Shown: positions 10,386 through 19,597 of the stretch, one piece after another
How the letters are laid out: the number at the start of each line of letters is the position of its first letter
How positions within the stretch are numbered: the stretch's first letter is position 1
Assembly: GCA_904063045.1 (NCBI GenBank)
Contig: CAJFCJ010000080.1
Location: 1 to 58,044 of the forward strand
Length of the DNA: 58,044 bases
Source of the DNA: Dimorphilus gyrociliatus
Lineage: Eukaryota; Annelida; Polychaeta; Dinophilidae
Direction: 5' to 3'
Position numbers and translations under genes: made by a program
Notes under the pieces: model-generated
Database searches by the model: none
What the model saw: the letters and a program-made list of their open reading frames with translations, nothing else
Told to the model about the DNA's origin: nothing

Positions 10386-11066
10386 TTTAGCATGTTTGTA
10401 GAACTTTCTCACACACATAGGTTTAATTTGATTATTTGTGCTTTTAAACTTTACTAACTAACTTTATGTTCTCACATTGGCATTATATAATTTTATCTAT
10501 AGTTGATATGTTTGTGGCATGTTCCCACAGGCTTCTCCATATATTATATATACAATGTAGGCATTTTTTCACCGGATTCATTTGTAGTTTGAAGATTAAG
10601 GAGTCAACACCACATTAAAAGAAGATAGTTAAATGTACCACTTCTCCAATTCCTTTCAAAATATACATCTTTCAATGAAAGAATGGTATGTATATATTTC
10701 ATTAAACAGTATCATTGTAAATAGCACTTTTGATATGATATATATTGAAAAAACCTGAAGAAGAGAATTCCCTATTGGAAATCTTCAACCCCTCTGTAGG
10801 TGTAGGTTACTAGACCCTGATGAGTCCTTGGTAATGAATATAGAGAGGAGGACGAAACCGTGGTAGGTCGTGTAGGTAGGAAATAATAAAAAATTTCAGA
10901 AAAAAATTTTTTGAAAATTTTTTGAAAAAATCTTTTCTTTTGGAAATTGTTTTAAATGTCAATTTTGGTGTATTTTTTCTTTGACTGCTTCCCAAAAACA
11001 ATTGGGACTCTTGAAGTGTGAGAATTCTGTTTCTCTTTTTTGATTTAGTCAAAAAAAACCTTTTGC
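10386..11066 (+). repeat. Repeat R1, copy 2
   Basis: Collinear with 6570-7258. It starts at the equivalent of the first codons of the 282-residue gene, but the rest of that gene is absent and tandem repeats lie there instead. It carries the hammerhead at 10813-10869 and ends at a long CCCTAA tract. Confidence 0.8.
10813..10869 (+). ncRNA. Hammerhead ribozyme in R1 copy 2
   Basis: Stem I GACC/GGTC, core CTGATGA (10817-10823), stem II GTCC/GGAC and GAAA (10854-10857). Stem III is two base pairs with a CGTG loop and ends in GTA, with predicted cleavage after A10865. Relative to copy 1 it differs in the stem II loop and the stem III loop and keeps every core base. Confidence 0.82.
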
Positions 11067-11103
11067 AAACCCTAACCTAACCTAACCCTAACCTAACCCT
11101 AGC
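11067..11103 (+). repeat. Telomeric repeat tract between R1 and the Penelope-like element
   Basis: A run of CCCTAA and CCTAA units. It forms both the 3' boundary of R1 and the 5' truncation point of the Penelope-like ORF. Confidence 0.9.
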
Positions 11104-11105
11104 CC

Positions 11106-13049
11106 AAAAGTAAACAAAAGTACAAGGGCTTTCAGGATCAAGAACTGGTCTCTAACTTACTTAAATCAAACCCTAACATCATTATAAAACCTGCTGATAA
11201 GGGTAGGAGAATTGTAATCATGGATAAAGAAGATTATGTATATGAGGCTCTTACACAACTTATGGATAGTACAACTTATAAAATAGTAGATCAAAAAATA
11301 AGCTCTACTAAATGGGCTAGAATCAATGAAATCCTACAGGAACTGGTCAAGAGAAAGATTATAAATAAGGCTACAGCAGCTTTGATAGCACCAGAGAACA
11401 ATGATGGGGAAAGAATTTTCTACCTACTTCCTAAGATACACAAACAGATGGGGGACTGGAGAATTCCAAACAAGATCCCTAAGGGAAGACCAGTAGTAAG
11501 CTATACAGGCTCTGACTTATATAAAATATCCAAATTTATTGACTACTACTTAGTCAGAATGGCCAAGAGCACTAACAGTTTTTTAAAAAACACCCAACAC
11601 TGTATCTCTAAATTTAAAAATATTGGCAACTGGCATAATAGAAAAATTTACACTGCAGATGTGGAGGCATTGTACCCCAGCATTAACCCTACATGGGGCT
11701 TAGCAGCAGTTAAAGAATATATGCAATCACACCCAGATATTGAGAGACCAGATGACTTGATATTGGAATTACTTTGGATCTGTCTTACAAACAATGATTT
11801 CCTCTTTGGAGACCATAGGTTCCTCCAGATTAAGGGTACTGCTATGGGAGCCCCATTCAGCCCTGCTTATGCCAACATAGTCCTACATACATGGGAACAT
11901 GGTATAGTTACTAAACAAGATCACAATGTAGAATACTATGGTAGATATATTGATGACATCATTGTTATAACAAAACCAGGAAAATGTATCACAGAACTTA
12001 TACTGGAACTGGAGAATAAAAATACAGATATTAAGCTAACATGGTCAAAAGACCCTAAAGCTGTTACTTTCTTGGATTTGGACTTACAAATTCAGGAAAA
12101 TAAACTGGTATGGCAGACTCACTTCAAAGAAACTGACTCTAGAATAATGTTACATACTAAATCCAACCACCCTAAACACACCTTCAAAGGGATTCTCATG
12201 AGCCAGCTCACAAGATATAAGAGAAACTGTAGTAACCCTGATGTAGCTATCAGGCAATTCAAAGAGCTTATAAATCTTAACAGAGATAATGGTTATACAA
12301 TATCTATGATGAGGAACACAATAAAAAAATGGAAAACAAAAGACAATGAAAATAATATCCAGAGCTATGAGATACAGAAATGTAATAGCATGAAATGTGA
12401 TACTTGTCTTAGATTAGGCTCTGATAATATGGTTTATGACTTATACAAAATTAATTATTGGGAACTTAAAGGTAACATCACCTGTTCCACCAAGGGATGT
12501 GTATATCTCCTACAATGCTCTACATGCTCTCTGGTCTATGTAGGCTTAACAACTGACTCCACTAAAAGTAGATGGGGAACCCATAACCTGGCTTTCAAGA
12601 GTAAACTAGATAGACCTTTATATAAACATATGCTGGAACATGGTATCAAGAAAATGAACATTTTTATTGCTTCAATAGCTCCAAAGGAGCTCAAAGATCA
12701 CCAACAGCAAATATGGCTAATGAGAAGAGAAACATATATAATTAATTATCTTGACACCAGAACCCCATATGGACTCAACAAACATCAGGGTTTCACAACT
12801 AAGGAGATGGTACCACTACTAATACCACAACATAATAAAGCTCAGGAAATAGCAAAAAAAGTTAGAGATGCAATTCACAATATGACCTTGGATAGCTCAC
12901 ATTTGAAACTATATAAGTCCATCACAGCTTTTAGAATTCCCACTACAACCAGAGCCCTGATAATCAACAAAAAGGTGGATGATATTATGGAGTCATATAT
13001 ACAGACACTATGTCAAAATAAGGCATGGAGCCTTCCCACTAACAGATGA
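11106..13049 (+). CDS. Penelope-like element reverse transcriptase with GIY-YIG endonuclease, 5'-truncated
   Basis: The frame is open from the telomeric tract. The ATG at 11220 is internal, since in-frame coding (IIIKPADKGRRIVI) lies upstream. RT motifs are visible: the PADKG start, LPKIHK, GRPVVSYTGS, GTAMGAPFSPAYANI, and the catalytic YIDDIIVI with both aspartates. After a CNSMKCDTC cysteine cluster comes the GIY-YIG nuclease: VYLLQC...YVGLT, then R...H, and the late Glu in RRETYIINYLDT followed by PYGLN. Such elements insert by target-primed reverse transcription. The C terminus looks complete and there is no internal stop, so the RT and nuclease could be functional, but the N-terminal domain is missing. 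The start of a related ORF2 is seen at 42200-42672. Confidence 0.92.
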   Translation, partial: KSKQKYKGFQDQELVSNLLKSNPNIIIKPADKGRRIVIMDKEDYVYEALTQLMDSTTYKIVDQKISSTKWARINEILQELVKRKIINKATAALIAPENNDGERIFYLLPKIHKQMGDWRIPNKIPKGRPVVSYTGSDLYKISKFIDYYLVRMAKSTNSFLKNTQHCISKFKNIGNWHNRKIYTADVEALYPSINPTWGLAAVKEYMQSHPDIERPDDLILELLWICLTNNDFLFGDHRFLQIKGTAMGAPFSPAYANIVLHTWEHGIVTKQDHNVEYYGRYIDDIIVITKPGKCITELILELENKNTDIKLTWSKDPKAVTFLDLDLQIQENKLVWQTHFKETDSRIMLHTKSNHPKHTFKGILMSQLTRYKRNCSNPDVAIRQFKELINLNRDNGYTISMMRNTIKKWKTKDNENNIQSYEIQKCNSMKCDTCLRLGSDNMVYDLYKINYWELKGNITCSTKGCVYLLQCSTCSLVYVGLTTDSTKSRWGTHNLAFKSKLDRPLYKHMLEHGIKKMNIFIASIAPKELKDHQQQIWLMRRETYIINYLDTRTPYGLNKHQGFTTKEMVPLLIPQHNKAQEIAKKVRDAIHNMTLDSSHLKLYKSITAFRIPTTTRALIINKKVDDIMESYIQTLCQNKAWSLPTNR

Positions 13050-13500
13050 CACAACAATAATCAACCAATAACTCAGTTCTGGCACTTGGAACCCTAAGAG
13101 CCCTGATAGCCCTGGGAGCCCTAAGGCCAAAATAATAGTTGGTAACAATCCTACTTATATTTGGGTGATATGGAAGCCACAATAACTTTAGTACCTTGGA
13201 TAGCCCTGAAAAACAACAACAGTGTTGAGAAAAAAGAAAAGTGTAAATAGATGGCACTAGTGCAAGGGTGGCCATCTATTGTAATATCAATTAACTACAC
13301 ATGTGTGTGTGTTTTTTATGTATATGCATATATATGGTGTTGGTTTGTATGTACTTAGTAAATTTTTTATGTTTGGTAAAAGGGTATATAAACTCAATTT
13401 TGTTCAAAAATGCATAACCTGATGAAGCCTAGATAATAGGCGAAATATTGTTATATTTCTTTTAATACAGTTTATTCAAAATTTTACTATGAGTCTTGGT
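13050..13500 (+). mobile_element. 3' flank of the Penelope-like element with hammerhead-like hairpin
   Basis: Follows the RT stop. At 13429-13455 CCTGATGA, an AGCCTA/TAGGC hairpin and GAAAT occur in hammerhead order. An extra A precedes stem II and stem III is poorly formed, so I call it hammerhead-like only. The same layout (CTGATGA/CTGAAGA, hairpin, CGAAATAT) occurs at 15424-15455 and 43918-43945 next to the other Penelope-like sequences. Confidence 0.55.
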
Positions 13501-13509
13501 GTTTCCTCT

Positions 13510-13812
13510 TTCTAACCTGACCAGGGAGAGCCCTGCCTAACATACAATTTTATTTGGAGAAAACACTACCTATTTGGAGAAAACACTACTTATACTTAAT
13601 GCTAACCATATACTAAAACTGGGAGTACAGAGAGCCTTGATACTATATACAAGGGCTCTTACTCATCATTAATATTTCTAAGACCTGACCAGGGGGAACC
13701 CTGCCTAACATACAATTCCATTGGAAAATATTTCCTGGTACTTGGACCTTGAGACTAACCATATCCTAAACCAGGAGTACAGAGAGCCTTGATACTATAC
13801 ACAAGGGCTCTT
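13510..13812 (+). repeat. Two-copy tandem repeat, ~150 bp units
   Basis: The blocks CTGACCAGGG..CCCTGCCTAACATACAATT and GGGAGTACAGAGAGCCTTGA followed by ACAAGGGCTCTTA appear twice in the same order (13510-13661 and 13684-13813). Adjacent to the Penelope-like 3' end. Confidence 0.7.
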
Positions 13813-13852
13813 ATGTTAATAGTTCTGTGAGTGGCCTAACCCCAACCAAAAC

Positions 13853-13922
13853 AAAACCTAACCCTAACCTAACCCTAACCCAGATACAAATTAGTGAAAC
13901 TTTACAACTAACCCTAACCTAA
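13853..13922 (+). repeat. Telomeric repeat patches
   Basis: Two CCCTAA-rich patches (about 13853-13882 and 13907-13922) separated by 24 bp. Confidence 0.8.
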
Positions 13923-14768
13923 GATAATGGAACCAACACTTAACTCAGCAGAGAAGAAGGTACAGACTGGACAGACATGGGACCTGTTCTGAACAATTGT
14001 TAAATAATAAAGAATGGGGTAATTTGTGGGGAGACACCTCTCTATGAGAGAACAGATGGTTGACAGTTGGCAGTGAACAAAAGTTCCCCAACAAAAGGTC
14101 CCTTCTGGTTTCCCAATCAACACAAAGACAACCCATTGACAATCATACATGAGCAGTCTAATGTAACCATAACCTCTACCTTCAACCATCTCTCAGTGTA
14201 TTCCTTACATACAGGAACAAGTGTGTCTGATATATATAAGGGGTTGAAAGTTTAACATGGGTCCACAGACCGTATGCTACATAGTACCCTAAGGATATAT
14301 ATATCAAAGAGTTAGTTTTGATCCAAAAAAATCAGTGATGTGACAAAAATGTCCCAAATCTGGGCCGTTTAGGAGTTTCGTTATGCGTCATCCTAGACGT
14401 TTCAATTTTGTTGGAGGTGATAGAGCTCGAAAAGAGCTTTTCACTGATATGCTACACGACCATGTAGCTCTTACAGTTCAGGAGTGGCTGAGCTTCGAAA
14501 ATCGAAAATTTTCCGAGTTCGGGTAGAAAAATAAAAATATTTTTTTCTATCTTTCCGACGTAGGGGCAAGCTTGGATTCAAGTTTGAAAGCAATCCGACG
14601 ATTTTGAAAAATTGGCCTTCACTGAGGCTCTGGACTTGTAAAGATTTCGCGAAAATCATTAATTTTATAAGTTCATTGTCATGTTAATTACCTGTAAAAA
14701 CGTTACATTCGCCTGGGTACTTAGAAAGATTTTGGAAAAAATATTTTCCGAAAATATTCTAAGTCCAG
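13923..14768. other. Repeat-like intergenic, no gene recognised
   Basis: A plus-strand frame at 14067-14255 has unusually balanced composition for this window and could be a coding scrap, but I recognise nothing in it. The rest is of higher GC and looks like old repeat. Confidence 0.3.
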
Positions 14769-14852
14769 CCTAACACAGTGTTAGGTTTTGGACTTAGAAA
14801 AATTTCGACTGAAAAAAGTCGATAAATTTTTCAAAAATATTCTAAGTCCAAA
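14769..14852. repeat. Perfect 17-bp palindrome followed by a long hairpin
   Basis: CCTAACACAGTGTTAGG at 14769-14785 is a perfect odd-length palindrome. Directly after it, 14788-14852 folds with TTGGACTTAGAA/TTCTAAGTCCAA outer arms and TCGACT/AGTCGA inner arms. Function unknown; it may be the terminus of a DNA element. Confidence 0.6.
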
Positions 14853-14934
14853 TTGGAGGTGAAATCACCCCTTATCTTAGATTCAGTTATATTTCATGGT
14901 GCGGTAATGAATAGGGCTCTGGACCGCCCCATGC

Positions 14935-15305
14935 AAATAGGATTGGCCATATATGTACAGAGGAAGGAACATAGAATTGAATCTAGGTCTTCTTCTGTTA
15001 CATTTTATGAAAAGTGACTTACCTGATTGTTATACCTGCGATTTTTGAAAGGTTACCCTCTAATTACTATAGAACGTAGGGTCGAGATACTGGTAATAGA
15101 GTCTAAGGCTGCCAGTCAGCCATCCTCACCTACCACCGTTAACTTCAAAGCTCCATAGCTCCGCAACCGCTGGGCCGATTTCGTTCAAATTTTGCACAGT
15201 TGCTCAGTTCAATTAGATCTAGCACTGTGTAAAATTTCATAACGATCGGAGCAAGTTGAAATTTCAACTTTCATCAGTGGTCGACTTGCTTTACTGACCA
15301 CCAAA
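14935..15305 (+). repeat. Left arm of a ~360-bp inverted repeat
   Basis: Matches the reverse complement of 16684-17040 over most of its length. Shared blocks are TAGAATTGAATCTAGGTCTTC, GTTACCCTCTAATT, CTGGGCCGATTT and GACTTGCTTTACTGACC. The arms are diverged, not identical. Confidence 0.72.
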
Positions 15306-15354
15306 TAGGTGATTTGTTGCGAGATAAAGTGTGGGATCAAACCAGTACCTATCC

Positions 15355-15716
15355 TAAGGTATAGTAAGCCTCTCAGAGATCAGTCTGGTGGCAATCTAAC
15401 CAGCCACTTTTCCCCTCTCACTTGATAAAGGAGGAATACCTCCGAAATATTGTGAGTTTTAATCTGGTGACATTTTGTTAGTTGCTAAATACAGGTTCTC
15501 TTCACCCTTGTGGAGAATTTGTAAGTGGTTTTGTTGGAGATACAGTTACAGCTTAGGCTGGGGAATTGCTACTCAAGATAGCAACTCCTCAATAGCTACA
15601 CCAACCCTTAGCCAAAGCTTGGTTATAAGTGTGTGTGCACTTTTGGGATTGCCAGTCTGTACTGATTGTGCTAATCCCTAACCCCAAGACCTAATACAAC
15701 AAAGTACAAATACTTG
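15355..15716 (+). mobile_element. Penelope-like 5' region fragment ending in a telomere-like motif, then LTR scrap
   Basis: Collinear with the minus strand of 43670-43980, which precedes Penelope-like ORF1. It has the hairpin GGAGGAATACCTCC followed by CGAAATA, a GTTGGAGATACAGT block, and AATCCCTAACCCCAAGACC at 15677-15695. It then switches to the last bases of the E/D-family LTR (AATACAACAAAGTACA). No ORF1 follows. Confidence 0.65.
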
Positions 15717-15815
15717 CATAATTCATTTCATTAAATTTTTCAAAATTTTATTGTATTTCAGTGCACAAAAGAAATCAAGCCATCATTAGTATGAAATGTT
15801 ATCTCAGCCTCATTG

Positions 15816-16110
15816 CTAACAATGGCTCTGACATTCCTCACGTTTAGGACAAGAGATTTTCTGACAAGCAGAAAAGCATTGATATCTCTGTAAAAAATAG
15901 ATTGATTTTAATGTTGTTAATAATATATGTTACTCTTTTCAATACCGGTAGTCCTATTCTCTTATTTAATGTTTGATGAAGTGCATTAATTAATTCTTCT
16001 CTTTCCATTTGATTCAAAATGGATCTCAAACTGTTTTCAGACATTGGCAGTGAAAAAGTCTGGAGAGAAAGACAAACAACCAAGCAAACAATTAGAAGTT
16101 TTTTCTCCAT
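15816..16110 (-). CDS. Small secreted cysteine-rich peptide precursor, two exons
   Basis: Exon 1 is 16110-15934, followed by a 46-bp GT...AG intron (15933-15888). Exon 2 is 15887-15816, ending in TAG. The predicted protein has 82 residues. Residues 1-22 are a clear signal peptide (MEKKLLIVCLVVCLSLQTFS, then LP). A short acidic/helical propeptide follows, with dibasic sites at 50-51 (KR) and 58-60 (KRR). A 22-residue C-terminal peptide has five cysteines spaced C-x3-C-x4-C-x5-C-x3-C. A TATA box (TTATAAGAG at about 16180) lies about 70 bp upstream, and AATAAA lies about 70 bp past the stop, so a complete small gene is present. The layout fits a processed bioactive peptide (hormone, neuropeptide, antimicrobial or venom-like). 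The odd cysteine number hints at a dimer or a free thiol. I recognise no family. Confidence 0.72.
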
Positions 16111-16171
16111 TTTATCAGAATGCAAAACTGTTTCCCTCAGAAAGAAAAGCAATATAAAAATGTCATTTTCT

Positions 16172-16184
16172 CTCCTGCTCTTAT
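16172..16184 (-). promoter_or_regulatory. TATA box of the peptide gene
   Basis: The minus strand reads CTTTATAAGAGC about 70 bp before the predicted ATG at 16110. Position and sequence suit an RNA polymerase II core promoter. Confidence 0.5.
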
Positions 16185-16683
16185 AAAGACCAGCTCAAAA
16201 CTGGTTTAAAACAAGTTCTATTGTAAATATATTGAAAGAATATTGAAATTATTAAAAAGTTCATGAAAGCATTATATTTTGAACTAACCTTAAAGTATTA
16301 TAATCCTAACCTTCATCAATTTACAATAATAGATGTCAGAGTCTGAAAAAACAGAATGCACATTCAATAGATGAACAATGTTGAACTAATATTGCACTAT
16401 GCTTGTATTTTAATTTTTGGCCTACGCCTTTTGTGTCAAGGTTTTTCAATCTATGACTTACTGACAAGCTGAAATTGCACTCACACTGGATATAGGTTTA
16501 GTTAATAAGGATCCCACAGAAAATGTCCCCAAATGCATGGCTTAACCCTAACCCTATCCTAGCCCTTATCTTTCCCTGACCTCTTTTTTTACCTGTAACC
16601 CTTATATGGAACCTCCCTAACTACAAATCAATAGTTATTTTACTTCAAAGTATTGCTGACTACTTTTCGTTTGCCTTGATAAT
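16185..16683. other. Spacer inside the inverted repeat
   Basis: AT-rich, with a CCCTAACCCTATCCTAGCCC telomere-like patch at 16544-16563. No gene recognised. Confidence 0.4.
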
Positions 16684-17040
16684 GGTCAGTAAAGCAAGTC
16701 ACCCATTAAAAATAGTCATATTTTCAAACTGCTCTGATTTGTTTGAAATTTTGCACAGAGTTAGGTATAGAACACACCAATCACTGTATATAATTTGAGC
16801 TAAATCGGCCCAGGCGTTTAGGACCTATGGTCGTTTGAAATAAATGTAGGTCACAACCAGTTGTCATGTGTTTGTGACTGCCACCAACTTTATCTGATAT
16901 TAATCCTTACATTTTACACCAATTAGAGGGTAACTTATCAAGTAAACACAGGTATATAAATCAATTTGCTACCTCTCAATACATGTAACACAGGAAGACC
17001 TAGATTCAATTCTATATTCCTTCCTATGTACATAAATACA
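16684..17040 (-). repeat. Right arm of the ~360-bp inverted repeat
   Basis: Reverse-complement partner of 14935-15305. The two arms enclose about 1.4 kb containing a Penelope-like fragment and the secreted-peptide gene. Confidence 0.72.
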
Positions 17041-17307
17041 TACATTTGGAACTAGAAACTCGTTTTTACTCAATACATATTCTTTGGGCGAAATACTGGT
17101 ATTTTGTTGATTCATTTCCTAACCTAACCCTAAACAAGCAAGTTTAAACAACCAGCTGACAGTTAGAGAACTGAACTGTCTACTGTTGAATTTGTAGGGT
17201 TTATATACTTTTCCAATAGTTAACAGTTCACAGATAAAACTATGCACACAAACAAATGTAATAATTTGGATAAAGGAAAAGTTCAAATATACTTCCATAT
17301 TTATTAC
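17041..17307. mobile_element. Two E-family LTR pieces in opposite orientation joined by telomeric repeats
   Basis: 17044-17113 is plus-strand E/D LTR (GAACTAGAAACTCG through GGTATTTTGTTGA). 17133-17307 is minus-strand E LTR matching 30157-30327. CCTAACCTAACCCTAAAC at 17114-17131 lies exactly at the joint. Confidence 0.7.
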
Positions 17308-17887
17308 TGTACAACTTTCGTTCTATTCTATTCTTATTCTATACTACTATTATACATAACTTACTACAAACTGATGCAAGGAAATATAATAACATGTGGC
17401 TTAACACAGACCTTCTTGGTCATACTTAAGGTTCATCCTAAGTACCACTTAAGTTTTGGCCACATTATGATTGATGAGCTTGTCTAAGGTTTTGGCCAAA
17501 CTATGATTAATTAACTTTCTCAAGTGGGGAACTTTGTAACATATTGTTCTAAGGACAAACATGAACTAGGTGAGTTCACAGCTGTAAACTGTTGATTGGA
17601 TGCTAGACAATAATCTTCAAGTATATAACTCCTCACTGCTTTACTCCAATCAGCTAACCTCAACATGGGAGGATCAACTGGAACCAATGCCCACTGAGAT
17701 CTTTCTACTTCCTCAACATTGGACACTAGCTTGGTAATTTGTCAACCTACTGTTACCCACTACTTACTCTGCTATTGAACTTTCATATTGTTACTTGCTT
17801 AAGTATTATTTTCAATAAAGCACTTGAATTGAAACACTTTGTTTAAAGGTTTGAGTAGAACCAGTACTGTTATAAGTTACAAACACA
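17308..17887 (+). mobile_element. Element A 5' LTR (A/B family)
   Basis: Starts TGTACAACTTTCG and ends near CACA, about 580 bp. It contains a TATATAA box at about 17624 and AATAAA near 17812. It matches 41604-42199 and 27307-27856. It is inserted in an older E-family LTR fragment. A conserved TTGGCAAGACCAAAGCAG follows the LTR in both A and B and may be the primer-binding site. Confidence 0.85.
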
Positions 17888-17977
17888 TAAATTGGCAAGA
17901 CCAAAGCAGTACAAATTTGGCACAGTTGACAGGATTTTCTAATTTGGTTTATTTATACTTTTGGAAGAAAAGGAAAT

Positions 17978-18334
17978 ATGGTAGAAGGAGGTAATGGAAA
18001 TACCACTGGAGCAGTCACAGACACTAATCCTTCTACCCCAGCAACTCCAACAATCACAATTCAACCAGCAGGGATTTCAGAAAGGCAGCAGAGACTAATT
18101 GAGGACTATGATAGATTGGTATATGAAATGAAAAGAAATAATATTACAATTCCTCCAGGCTCTGAAAATGTAACACCTCACCCAGTACAAAATCCCAATG
18201 TAGATATTACAACCCTAATTCAAACATTGAGAGCTGCTTGGGACTGCCCTCAAAGAGCTATCCTCAGGTTATATGATGGTAGCAAGGAATGTTCAAAATT
18301 CAAGGAAAACTTTTATCAAGCATGCAATGCTTAA
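17978..18334 (+). pseudogene. Element A gag, N-terminal part
   Basis: 118 codons beginning MVEGGNGNTTG. Pro/Thr-rich N terminus, then a helical region that ends in KENFYQACNA and a TAA. This is near-identical to 41513-41157 of element B, including the stop. Between this stop and the next frame at 18501 both elements share the same gapped, stop-containing sequence, so the defect predates their separation. Retrotransposon Gag packages the element RNA; this copy is truncated. Confidence 0.75.
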
Positions 18335-18500
18335 GGTTGGGTTGGTGAACATAGTATGAAAGCAAATCTTTTAGATTACTTAACTGGCCCAGCAGTTGGT
18401 CAACACTCTGCATCCAAGATGTCAAACATTGGCAGAATTATATGATGCTGCTAAATAAGCAGAAATTTCATTAAAGTTAAACCAGAGAAAATCAATCACA

Positions 18501-19597
18501 ATGGTGTCTAAGTTGGAAACAAAGGAACAAAAAAAGACCAAAGTGATTAACAAAGATGCTTCAACAGAAACCCCAAGTTTTTGGAATAGACAGCATCCAC
18601 CTGACTACAGGAAGGCTGCTAAAGAAAAGTGGCAAAGCCAGAAATTCCAAAAGTATGCACCCCCTATGAATAGGTATTATAAGAAAAATCAACAAGCCAA
18701 GTTGATCCTGAAGGAGGAACCTAAGCTACAAAAATTGGAAACACTGGAAAATGACAGTTCATCAGAAAATGATGAAGTACAAGATATTCTCTGTTTTTCT
18801 GATAGTTAAGAATCTATATGTCAGTTTTTACAAAGTAAACAAACTGAGAGAAATTCTTCAACTTTTATTGGACAATTTGAAACTAAAACTGGCTTCAAAT
18901 TTGATGCCTTAATAGACTCTGGTAGTGACAGGTCTTTTATTTCAAAAACAGTATTAAAACAAATTCAAGGGAAAGCATCCTTTCCAGAGCCAACTGTGAA
19001 AAATGCTAGAGATGCTTCAGGCAACAGCATTGAGATATATGGCGAAATTATTTTAAAACTACACATCAATGGGAAAATTATTAAGCAAAGCTTCCTAATC
19101 AACAAAACCATAACACAAAAGTGTATTATAGGTTGTGATTTTCTACAACAGACTGGAGCAACTCTTGACTTTTACAAAGGACAGATTATACTGCAGTCAA
19201 TTACAGAAAAGAATTATCCACTTGAAACTCAACATTTATCCTTCAAAGGACTTCACCCAGTTCCTTCCATCACAAAGAAAAGTGAAAGTCAAATACATAG
19301 TCTTCAGACAAATATTGAACAGGAAAATTCAGAGCTGGAACTAAAAGTCACAAAAACTCTGGAAAATATCAAGATACTATTGCAGAAGACAGATTTGACA
19401 TTGGCAATCCAGATGCTCCACCCCTGGAAATTACTTTACAACCAGGTTCAACCCCATATAGACAAAAGCCTTATAGAATGCCTCCTCAAAAACAAGAAGA
19501 GTGCAAGCAACAAATAGCTGAATTAGTAAAAAGCAAAGTTATTCAACCAAGCAAGAGTAACTGGGCTTCACCAATTGTTTTTGTAAGAAAGAAGGAA
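18501..19597 (+). pseudogene. Element A gag C-terminal/aspartic protease/RT start, broken
   Basis: Basic gag tail, then a TAA at 18807-18809 where element B reads through, then the retropepsin: ALIDSGSD with the catalytic Asp (about 18914) and the flap/C-terminal IIGCDFLQQTGA. A frameshift at about 19363 throws the Pro-RT linker out of frame. In the other frame the RT N terminus is still visible (PYRMPPQKQEEC, IVFVRKKEG). At 19597 it is cut by the F repeat. The remaining RT, RNase H and integrase of this copy are absent. Confidence 0.78.

Noticed and set aside
13429-13455. Full hammerhead ribozyme at the Penelope-like 3' end
   Set aside because: CTGATGA and GAAA are present, but an extra base sits before stem II and stems I and III do not pair well; kept only as hammerhead-like.
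13510-13812. Tandem repeat considered as a CRISPR-like or satellite array
   Set aside because: Only two diverged copies, long units and eukaryotic context; recorded as a simple tandem repeat.
14067-14255. Open frame of 62 codons as a gene
   Set aside because: No domain, no splice context, opposite-strand frames equally open; likely repeat sequence.
17888-17910. TTGGCAAGACC sequence as a specific tRNA primer-binding site
   Set aside because: Conserved after both 5' LTRs, but I could not match it to a particular tRNA 3' end by eye; noted only as a possible site.
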